DNA of 64,000 nucleotides. Origin: Strongylocentrotus purpuratus. Taxonomy: Eukaryota > Echinodermata > Echinoidea > Camarodonta > Strongylocentrotidae. Numbering within the stretch: position 1 is the first letter of the stretch; the number at the start of each line of letters is the position of its first letter. The notes beneath the pieces are model-generated. The model saw nothing but the letters and a program-made list of their open reading frames with translations, ran no database searches and was not told the origin of the DNA. The position numbers and the translations under genes were made by a program. The DNA lies in assembly GCF_000002235.5 (NCBI RefSeq), contig NW_022145609.1, forward strand, positions 33,798,630 to 33,862,629, in the 5' to 3' direction. Below are positions 23,861-33,601 of this stretch, one piece after another.

Positions 23861-26671
23861 TATTCCTATAAACTGCTTTCTTGGTGTTGTAAAACAAAAT
23901 ACTACTAAACTTTTTGTACACTTTTTTATGGGAAAATATAATAACTTGGCACTAAAATTTGGTTTTGACCCTGTATGAAGTAATATGAAGTAGTGACCTA
24001 CATCAGAAGAAGACATAAATCATCAAACACTCTGTATTCCGTCATTGTGTACTTAGCAGTGGAAAAAGAATTTCCTGAATGGACAGTAAATGATATACTT
24101 ATACTTATAGTAATATATCTGTCATCAAAATGCAGAACAATGATCATGAAACTATTCAATGAAGTATAGTTTAGTATTAAATTCATTCTTTCTCTTTGTG
24201 TATAAGTCAAATTGTGAACAAAAGGCTACAGGCTACAGGATTGTTCATTGTGCTAACACAGCAGACTTTTACTGGAAGCTCTGATGGAACCAATTAAGTG
24301 GTCCACTGCCGCTTAGAGTACCATTACAAATATTGATACAAAATGAATGAACTATAACTGCATGTAACATGAACTTGATAAAGTAAACTTACACATTCTG
24401 AGCAGCTCCATCCCACCTGCTCTTCCGAGTTCTTCAAGGCAGTGGCAAAGTTGAGGTCATTGCAGTAGCCACTATATTCAAGGCAGGTCTGATGAGAGCA
24501 CCTCCCACAGATCCTGCACTCATGGATGACGTCATTCTTCACCATGTTGCACATCACACAGGTCACGTCAAATTCAGACTGTGAATCAAAGGGGCAATTA
24601 AGTCAACATTCCCAAATCAAGCTATGCTTTCCGGGTTTTCGCCTCCTATCTGAATTATTTACTGTATACTCTATGTTGAAATAATTGTTACATATATCAT
24701 ATATATATACATTGTGTTTCATATTGTACTGTTGAGAAGGAAATAAATGTTAATAATAAAAATAAAAAATGATAATAACAAAAACCAAACATGTAACTGA
24801 GCCTACTGAGGAGGATGATGTATTTGAAAAAAATCAAATGCACAAAAACACAAACAATCAAACAAACAAAAAATATTAACTTTCTTGATGCCTAAATAAA
24901 TGGGATTGATCTTACATATTAAAATAAAAACCCAACCAACAAAAAAATAAACGGAAATCACAAATACTTTCAACGAGACACATTGTATTTTAAAAACATG
25001 ATTTTGGTCATGGAAGTAAATTCAAGATTGTGTTAGGGGAAAGTCTAATAACTGGACTTTTAACAGAGCACTTGTACAGTTGTATATCAAGCACAATCAG
25101 CTGAAAGTACTGTAAGCCTACATGTAGATATATGTAGGCTTACATTAGCATGACGTCATGATATAGGATAGCTGCTGCTTTTGTTTTTTGTAAACTTCAA
25201 GTGTTAACAAATAAAAGACAAAATGCTTTTAGACCCTACTATGGGTAAAAAATAAAGGCTTAAAATTATAATTTGGCCTTCAATTTATTTGGAATTAATC
25301 TAATTCATTGTATAGTCTTACTTCTAGCATGGATTCATAGTTTAGGTTAGTTGGGGCGCTGCCGTATCTGGTCTCTTCCCGAGCCAGTTTCTGACGTTCG
25401 GCCTGTCTCACTGAACGCTCTTCGTTGAAAGATGAGGTTGGTGTCTCCTCCGCCTTATCAATATGCCTAGGATTTGGGGAGAAAAGTTATAGTTACACTT
25501 CACTTGTAACTGCATTATTTTATCTGACCCTCCCTCCCCAATATATACAGTAGTTAACATGTAATGATGTATATACAAAGAAGAATACATTTCTGACTAG
25601 GCAACTCTTCTATTGCCACCTGGTGTGGGGGGTTACATTGTTTGTTATTTCAAAACCCTTTCCCATTAAGGAGGTCAGCGAGTTGAGACAGGCATAGGTC
25701 TAGACTCTGAATGATATAGACTAGAGGTCTCAATCTAAAGTTTATGAAAAAACGAAAATACAAACTAAACATCAAATTTGTGTGACCGATTAAATAAACA
25801 CATTTCAATCGAATGAATATAGACTATTGCCTTGGGATAACCTACCACCACAGGCACCAGATTTGTAACAATATGTGAAAAGTATTTTGCCCCCCTTTCA
25901 TCCAATATCAAAGTTTGCTCTTGAAATGCCTTCAATGTGAGTATCTAATGTCTACTACTAGTACTAGACACTACTAATAGATTATTTCAATGGCCCTGAA
26001 TACTAGGCTTTACCCAATTTGACAAAGGCTTTAGATCTAGATCTACCCTCAATTGACAAACGATCGTTTAAAATATTCAGTTCTGCCTTTAATTTTATTT
26101 GATCCAAGTTTTTGTTGATGGAGATTGCGTTTAGATTTAGTCGTACTGCCACATCAATCTTTGACTTTGAGAATAAATTGTCTGCCCGAATAGAGGGAGT
26201 TAAATGGTGAACACATTTAGATCATGCAAAGTTGAAAGTAACTAGACCTCTAGCCTAGGCCTAGGGCCTAGGCTACGTCTATTTCGTATGCATTTCCTGG
26301 ACTGGTGAGATTACCAGCTAATTTTCGAAAAGATATGTTCTGACGGAAAAAACATAGCTCCGGTACAACAGAAACAACACAGATCAATGTTGACAGTCAT
26401 CGATAGACTATTTACATACAGGGCAACCTTAACCTCACCTGTAACTCTTTTGAAAAGGTCTCATCCATGATGAACTCGTGGCATTACTTGTGTCAACTTG
26501 CCGAGTGCCAAGCTGAGGCTGTGGTCCCCCGCCTGTTGTCCCCGCTGTGATTGGTGCAGTTCCCTTTTTTCCGACAGATAAGAAAACATTTGCGATCCTA
26601 CCGATCCTACCTGCCTGCTGTGCTCTCTTTTGCATTCTTTCCTTTCTATGTTTCATCACTACGTTTCCCAT
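19073..26671 (-). CDS. PHF24: PHF24 (GINIP/KIAA1045) orthologue: PHD finger and EF-hand protein (9 coding exons)
   Basis: Coding exons, in order on the minus strand: 26439-26671, 25322-25466, 24393-24578, 23272-23350, 22717-22790, 22090-22182, 21320-21459, 19762-19827, 19073-19187. All phases match; the product is 376 residues (human PHF24 is about 400). It starts MGNVVMKHR, like human MGVLMSKRQ, and the Gly2 suggests myristoylation. A PHD-type finger (C133-C188) has C-x2-C-x10-C-x2-C-x4-H-x2-C and ends GWSCSEC. EF loops lie at 211-222 (DKDEDSKISWAD) and 244-255 (DTDGDGIVSWQD). YLTAKEIERIKNCF and ITWERF..ILSARPNTATI match the vertebrate C-terminal half (LTVKERERARAAF; DWPTF..ILAARPNSAAI). In vertebrates GINIP binds active G-alpha-i and modulates GABA-B signalling; the same role here is inference. 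Confidence 0.92.
20215..21281 (-). mobile_element. 5'-truncated LINE in PHF24 intron 7
   Basis: It reads in the same direction as PHF24. It begins inside the reverse transcriptase (GVAQGSVLGPTLFLLYVNDI), keeps the catalytic LFADDTKIF, and continues through DLGVTFDQQFKFSHHVD, RPRLEYCSTVWHP and KVQRRATRQI to NEWNNLSSVVVES. One frame break near 20592 separates the two open pieces. The insertion edge lies about 40 bases past the exon-7 donor. CR1/L2-like; the exact clade is not assigned. Confidence 0.85.
23021..23210. mobile_element. 190-bp TA-flanked MITE (Tc1/mariner or pogo type)
   Basis: Inverted ends CAGTCAAACCT and AGGTTTGACTG are flanked by TA (23019-23020, 23211-23212). The inside repeats a CTACAAAGACCAC-type unit. 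It lies in PHF24 intron 4. Confidence 0.75.
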
Positions 26672-27380
26672 ATTCGATTTATTTCCACAAGTCTTTTTTA
26701 AAATCAAATTTAAAATGTTTCATGAAAATTGTGGCAGGGTACCAGTCACCAGTAGTCAGTACGTTTACGGTACCGGTACATAGAGAAGTTGGTACGGTAC
26801 ATACTGGGTCGGGAAAAAACTTCTGACCAATGACTTCGCGGCTAGCTAGGCTGGCTAGATATCGCCGCCTGGATCGGCGTAGAGGGCGGACGAACGATAA
26901 TTGTGTCTTCCCATCATTCAATGCGCACATATTTCTCGTCCTCGAAATCGCATAGCGACCGCCGACGCGACGCGGTTAAAAGTGACATTTGCAAGGTGTA
27001 AATTGTTTTCACATCTATGTAAGTATAATTTAAGAAATCGAAATAGTTATAACCAAGAATATTTAATGTTACGCGTCCATTCAATGGACAGAATAATGAT
27101 CTATAACAATGATATAGTCTAGTGTCGAATAAATCAATCACAGTCCCACTCGTAGAAATTTGTGTTGGTATCATCACATCTCGTATTCGAACTCGAATAT
27201 CATTATTTCTGGTGATGTTATCGAATCAATACCATGTAATTCCTATTGACAATAATCCATTTATTTAGATGTAGATGGCTAAATGGAGCTAGCTCTATAT
27301 CAAGCAGGGGATCACATATAGATCTAATGTTAGGTCTACGATTACAATTTTGAATTTTGAAAATACCCTCGCCCTCGGTC
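26672..27380. promoter_or_regulatory. 5' flank of PHF24 with CpG-rich stretch
   Basis: The DNA just upstream of the PHF24 start holds repeated GGTACCGGTAC-type motifs near 26750-26800 and a CpG-rich stretch at about 26830-26980, unlike the AT-rich surroundings. It is the natural promoter candidate for the minus-strand gene. I saw no clear TATA box. A short plus-strand frame from 26920 ends soon after and has no family resemblance. Confidence 0.4.
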
Positions 27381-27392
27381 ACACATAGCATA

Positions 27393-28170
27393 GAGTAAAG
27401 GAGCCCGTTTTCGGCCACTTAAGACAAAATCCTATTTTTAGGACTCTTTACTTCCTATTTATTATCATTTCTTGTTCAAATCATGAAGCAAATATTATTA
27501 TTATTTAAACAAAAAAAGAATCCCAGAAAAAAAATCACGAATTGCCATGACAATATTCATTTCAATTTTCACTGTTTTAAAGCCAGTTATCGGCCGAGCG
27601 TTTCAGTTTACGGCCGCATGTACAAAGTCAATAGGAAGCGCTCGCGCGCGCCGTGCGTTTCCGCGCTGATGTACAGCACAAGCGGGCGGAGCAGGTATCC
27701 CACGCCGGAGCTCCCTGGTGCTCGCCTGGCCGAAGACAGGCACAGCGGTGATCGGAAGTTGGAATCTGAATTAGACAGAGATATCGTGTGTGTGCGTCGC
27801 GATGTGCGGCTGCATTGATTTAATACATGCGATGAGATACTTTTGAGCTTGCGACCAGCACAAAATCGGGCTCTAAATCTGAAAAACACTTGAAATAAAG
27901 CTCATTTTATGGTACCCATATTTCTTACAGACACGCGTAAGATACTCGATTTTTCAGATTTGGGTAGCGGGACCAGCGATTACATCGCTAAAATGTGATA
28001 TTTTAGGATGTATTTTCCATTGCAAATGTGGTTCTTCAGTAACACTGGCATGGTATGGTATGTGTGGGATATGTGTTATGCTATTATGCGATGTATTTTA
28101 GAGTGATTTTACCTTGCATCCAACCAATCGGCCGAAAACTGGAGCTGGCCGATTACCGGCTCCTTTACTC
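27393..28170. mobile_element. 778-bp TA-flanked element nested in a foldback target duplication
   Basis: Inverted ends GAGTAAAGGAGCC are perfect for 13 bases and match 21 of 24 overall. TA flanks both sides (27391-27392, 28171-28172). The empty site, AGCATAGACCCT, is preserved at 29021-29032. The GC-rich middle has no transposase; Tc1/mariner-like mobilisation is inferred from the TA target. Confidence 0.8.
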
Positions 28171-28178
28171 TAGACCCT

Positions 28179-29013
28179 AGACCGAATTTTCGGTCTCTTT
28201 CGTTCGTTAGCCTCTTATTGGGGTAGGGTCGGCCGGCTCTCTCTTTAGAGACGGAAACCGTCTATACACATTCCCTTGATAACGCCACGGCCATTTTAGG
28301 TCGTAGCGTTTTGCCCCCAAAATCCCCCAAAATGTCATTTTACCTCGTGTATATCCAAATGTAAATTAGGCCTAGATCTAGGCTATAATACATCGGTTCC
28401 ACTTACTAACTTGATTGAAATAATCCGTTTAATGATCCCTTTTAAGGAAATTATGGGTCAAAATCGACATCCATATTGAAAATCTTGCAAGCCGTGTTAA
28501 ACTCTCGCTGCCGGAGTCGTCTAAATCAATCTCATCCCTTCTAGTCTACGCCGAAGGCAAAATGATTATGAAGGAAAAACTGTGATAACGCCATTACGAA
28601 CGTGTAGATGGCGCACAGTTTTTCCTTCATAATCATTTTGCCTTCGGCGTAGAGTAGAAGGGATGAGATTGATTTAGATGACTCCGGCAGCGAGAGTTAA
28701 ACACGGCTTGCAAGATTTTCAACATTGATGTCGATTTTGACCCATAATTTCCTTAAAAGGGACCATTAAACGGATTATTTCAATCAAGTTAGTAAGTGGA
28801 ACCGATGTATTATAGCCTAGGCCTAATTTACATTTGGATATACACGAGGTAAAATGACATTTTTGGGGATTTTGGGGGCAAAACGCTACGACCTGAAATG
28901 GCCGTGGCGTTATCAAGGGAATGTGTATAGACGGTTTCCATCTCTAAAGAGAGAGCCGGCCGACCCTACCCCAATAAGAGGCTAACGAACGAAAGAGACG
29001 GAAAATTCGGTCT
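28179..29013. mobile_element. 835-bp near-perfect foldback element
   Basis: Left arm 28179-28584 and right arm 28614-29013 are reverse complements with few differences, around a 29-bp loop. The ends are AGACCGAATTTT and its complement. An 18-bp duplication, ACACATAGCATAGACCCT, flanks it: intact at 29014-29031 on the right, and on the left split by the element at 27393. No coding capacity is seen. Confidence 0.85.
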
Positions 29014-29031
29014 ACACATAGCATAGACCCT

Positions 29032-29425
29032 CTAGGAGCATCACTATCCTGGCTGTGTAGTAAAAGCTGTGCTTTTGATTCTCAACATTTCAAACACCAC
29101 TGTACAAAACTCAACTGATTTCACTCAAAATTGGTACTTTAGTGACAATTGATGACACCTAAATAGCAGTAAAATACATTTTTTTCAACTTACTGATGTT
29201 AAAAAGAATAATTTAAAAATTCAAATTGTAAGTCTAGTGTCAAACTTTGCTTACAGCTGCATCGACATGATTGTGTACAGGCTATGCGTTATTGTGTGGT
29301 GTGTATATTTGTGTATAGACTTCTAGGTCCCTGCCTCACAGCATGTATGCAGTGCTAGAGGTCAATACGCATTTAGCATGGACTCTCTATGCTTTGCTGG
29401 AGTGCCCTCGGCCTTCCCCCCAATT
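29032..29425. other. Intergenic DNA
   Basis: No gene or recognised repeat seen. Confidence 0.4.
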
Positions 29426-30890
29426 TTTATGCCTCCGCCACCGAAGGTGGTGCCGGAGGCATCATGTTTTCGGGTTGTCCGTCCGTACGTCCGTACGTCC
29501 GTCTCGTTTGACCGTTATCACAATATCTCAAGAACCATTTAAGATTTAAACTTAAGACTCGGGAATAGTATTTATCACCATAGGAAGACGATCTGATTAG
29601 ATTTTGGAGTACGTAGGTCAAAGGTCACAGGTCACAGAGGTCAACTTATGAAATTCCTTGTATTGAGTTTGTTAGCGCGATATCTCAAGAACCATTTGAG
29701 ATTTAAACTTCAAACTTAAGGATAGTATGTATCACCATAGGAAGACGATCTGATTAGATTTTGGAGCACGTATGTCAAAGGTCAAGGGTCACAGAGGTCA
29801 ACTTATGAAATTCCATACATTGAGATTGTTATCATGATATCTCAAGAACCACTGGAGATTTAAAGGGAGTGGATCGCCAGTTTCCATGTGCAGAAGGCCA
29901 TAATTCGCTGACACCAGACTTGGTGGAAATACCATTAACGGGGGAACAATTTTGCACACAGCAAACCCATAGTCCAGTCAAGAATTACCCCCCAATCTCT
30001 GGGAGAGCTCGAGAGTCTTCGGCAAATCAAAGCATTACATAAGGTCCAATGGTCATAAAACTCAAGGCTAACCCTGGTGATTGACAACACCTGTTATTGG
30101 GTAAACACCCGAACGGTGTCGAATTCCCCATGAGAGCCGACTACTCAGTGACTTTAAACTTCAAACTTAGTGATAGTGTGTATCACTATAGAAAAACAAT
30201 CTGATTACATTTTGGAGCATGTAGGTCAAAGGTCAAGGGTCATAGAGGTCAACTTATGAAATTCCATACATTGAGAAATTGTTATGATATCTCAAGAACC
30301 ACTGGAGATGTAAAAACTTCAAACTTAAGGATAGTATGTATCACCATAGGAAGACGATCTGATAAGATTTTGGAGCACGTAGGTCAAAGGTCAAGGGTCA
30401 CAGAGGTCAACTTATGAAATTCCATACATTGAGATTGTTATCATAATATCTCAAGAACCACTGGAGATTTAAACTTCAAACTTAATGATAGTGTGTATCA
30501 CCATAGGAAGACAATCTGATTAGATTTTGGAGCACGTAGGTCAAAGGTCAAGGGTCACAGAGGTCAACTTATGAAATTCCATACATTGAGATCGTTATTG
30601 CGATATCTCAAGAACCACTGGAGAATTTTCACTTCAAACTTAATGATAGTATGTATCACCATATCATAATATCTCAAGAACCACTGGAGATTTAAACTTC
30701 AAACTTAATGATAGTGTGTATCACCATAGGAAGACAATCTGATTAGATTTTGGAGCACGTAGGTCAAAGGTCAAGGGTCACAGAGGTCAACTTATGAAAT
30801 TCCATACATTGAGATTGTTATCATGATATCTCAAGAACCACTGGAGATTTAAACTCCAAACTTGTTTAAATTGCTCTATGGCGGAGGCAT
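29426..30890. repeat. Minisatellite element with repeated AGGTCA half-sites
   Basis: It opens with a hairpin (ATGCCTCCGCC ... CCGGAGGCAT) and (CCGTCCGTA)n, then holds about seven units of 157-160 bases plus one short unit. Each full unit carries ATCTCAAGAACCA, CACCATAGGAAGACRATCTG, AGGTCAAAGGTCAAGGGTCA and CAACTTATGAAATTCC. It closes with GGCGGAGGCATCATTTTCG, which repeats the opening GGAGGCATCATGTTTTCG in direct orientation. A TTAA MITE interrupts it at 29864-30153. Confidence 0.8.
29864..30153. mobile_element. TTAA-flanked MITE, copy 1 (inside the minisatellite)
   Basis: It splits a minisatellite unit at GAGATTTAAACTTC, leaving TTTAAA on both sides, so the uninterrupted units show the empty site. 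Its AACACCCGAACGGTGTCGAA and CTGGTGATTG blocks recur, reversed, at 36610-36941. TTAA targets suggest a piggyBac- or Kolobok-like source. Confidence 0.75.
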
Positions 30891-30899
30891 CATTTTCGA

Positions 30900-33595
30900 A
30901 TGCGCGCAGTCAAAATTCCATCTAGTTTAATTGGCGAAGAAGTGGGGAGGCATGACTCTCACTCTGCTCAGTGCAAATGCATGGTGACAGCGTGTAGCTC
31001 ACATGACGCTCAGCAGCGCAAACCTAACTTTGTGCATGCTATACGCGTTACTAAATGTAATCCTTTGTACACACTGCGCAGCGTTTATATGTGTGTGCAA
31101 TGCCAATTGATCGCATATGTGTATGCATTTGGATCACATGTGTTTGTTTATCCATTCGGCAAGACCTGCATGTCTACGCACAATAAATGCCGCAATTTAC
31201 CCATTTGGCAATCTACCCATCAAAAGAAAAGAAATTTATTCCTTTAACAGGATTTTATAGTCACTTAAAATATAGAATAATGATAAGCAAAATACTTCCG
31301 AAAGAAGATGGAGCATTTTTCTGCCCAGAATTCGGTCGCGCCGATTAGAATTCAGTCACGTGATTTGTGCGTGGTATCTCTGTTGCCAAGGAGCGAAGCG
31401 TATTTGCGCACTATTTTCACACAATTGCGCAATAAAGCACTGAATGTCAATGCATTGACCGAATACTGGCCGAGCGATACCGCATGGCAAGGGTATCGTA
31501 TAAATACCTCTCCACACATCGGCAAATGCGTCATTTGCAAATTCACTGCGATGGAGTGAACACAGAAGTGATTCTCTTCACACACATACTAAATTCATTG
31601 CGATAGCACACGCAGTTGTTTTGCAATAGCTTCTACATATGGCTATGCATGTTAGCGCATGTGCTAAGAGAACGCGGAAGTGCAGAAAGTCTTGCGACAC
31701 TGACCAATTTTGAGCTAAGTTAGAGATTTTTCCGGGGCCCTAAATCTGATTTAATTTTGAGAGTTAAGAAAAGTTGTTCAGCTGCCTGATTTGTGCAAGT
31801 TTCGCGGCTCATTGATTATTTTTTAAATTGTTACAGCTGTTGAAACGGCTGTCTGACCGAATACTGGGAATATGGACCGAATACTGGGCGCGCTACCCTA
31901 TACGCTTTACATATTACGCGATGCAGATACATGTAGCTGTTTGGGCTGCACAGCTGTTGAGCAAAATTCATAACTCTGCGTTCACCGCTTTTTCGTTCAT
32001 TCTGGACAAAAATTGGATGAATATTGCCTAGATTTTGGGGGGCTGTATCTTTTGATAGAAACATCAGTAAGTCTTGAAATTTGAAAAGCCTTCTGAGTAT
32101 TTGATTTTTTTTCAATAATCCAACCATAATAAATGGTGAAAAACGAACCAAAGGAACACCCTACTTTTGAATGCGATGCTCCATAATCGGACTATTACCA
32201 TCAATGACCATAATAAATAAATAATTTCCAGCTGATTCACAGCTCATGTAGAAAAACTATAGAAACTGCCACTGATTTTCCTCCGTCACTATCGTAAAGT
32301 TAATCGTCTAGTTTCAGCTAATGATCCATCAAAACAAAATTGACCTCCAAAAACTCTGTCCCTAGGTCCATTTCGCGCCCCAAAGAATTTACAGGATTTT
32401 ACATACGACATAGTAAGGTATGGATCAAGTTAATTTACGACCAAGTATATATATAATTTTCCAAGAGATTCAGCGCATGAGCGTGAAGCCTAAAAAATGC
32501 ACGCAATTAATAATACTAAGCGGCTAATCTGCAAGATTGACAGTAGACTTCCAATTTAAATTTTTAAGAATTATTTGTGGGTGCTTGTAAGATCTAGCTG
32601 TAATTTCAAGAAATTTTCAGTTTTAGATCAATATTGTTTTGTAAGTCGCAAGCTTACAACTGCCCAAACACATGCTGTAGTCACTAATAGTCCATGTTTG
32701 AGGCGCACACTGTGTGTATGAATTGTGATGACATTTTCTGAAACTGTGGAGGTGGAATCTGGCCGGATCACATGAAGGGAGCTCCGCCATATAAACATGA
32801 GGTCAAAAACCCACAGCCGAAACTCCTAACTGAAAATTGATATTGACTTAGCAAATCTTTATTTCTTCTCAGAAATATTTTATTTCCTTGAAACATTAAC
32901 ACAAAATTCTTCTATGATTTCTAAAAAAAAGACATGAAAATAAGTTTGGAACAAATAGTACAAAAATTAGATTTTGTCGTCAGTGGCCGAAAAAAAAACT
33001 CCAGTATTTTATCCTGCAGGTATTTTCAGTTATGCAGATTTCTGTTGACATTGAGTGACTTGATCATTCCATCATTTGCATTGAATTGCTCAAAATCAGT
33101 CACTTAAAAAGCATTATTTATGATACTTTCCCATTTCACAATTCGTCTCTGACTATACTACATGTATATACATGTAGGTAGAAGGTTTTTTCTTCTTCCA
33201 GTTTTAAATTTGTCTCATGCTCAAAAATGAGTCAAATGTAGTCACTAATACTCTGGGTTAGATGCAATACACACACGATAGCTTCATAACAATATGATTG
33301 TTTGATACCATGATAAACAATTTGTCAGTGTTTCACATGATTCAGAATAATTCTCAAATACAGATTTTTACATTTGATTTTGTTTAATATCAAATTTAGA
33401 TTACTTGAACTGTGACTTCAGCATGTGTCAATAGACTGAAATTCAGGTGGATTAAAAAAATTGTCTTTCTTTTAATGTTAAGTATAACAGCAACAGAATG
33501 AAGGCATTTCCACCATGTACACTGTACATGTTGTATATCATCACATGTTTTGTATAATAAAGTATTGTTTATGTGTATTCTGCCATTGTTTTTAC
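30900..33595. other. Upstream region of IFT74; no gene resolved
   Basis: The 5' end of IFT74 should lie in or before this stretch, but I found no convincing first exon. A 13-base motif GACCGAATACTGG occurs three times (31457, 31857, 31877). The rest is AT-rich with no other structure I can support. Confidence 0.35.
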
Positions 33596-33601
33596 CATAA
33601 G

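Noticed and set aside
26920-26998. Short plus-strand frame MRTYFSSSKSHSDRRR as the IFT74 first exon
   Set aside because: The codon phase and N-terminal resemblance to IFT74 are not convincing, and it lies 6.6 kb before the next exon.
27483-27889. Opposed frames of 111 and 93 residues
   Set aside because: Both lie in the GC-rich middle of the TA-flanked element; no domain, and each is the shadow of the other.
29500-30850. CRISPR-like array
   Set aside because: Units of about 157 bp with no short unique spacers; an animal minisatellite.
31380-31395. GTTGCCAAGGAG as an RFX X-box for IFT74
   Set aside because: Only the left half fits the X-box; the right half does not, and the transcription start is unknown.
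31308-31585. Opposed frames of 83 and 77 residues
   Set aside because: No recognisable motif and no splice signals linking them to IFT74.
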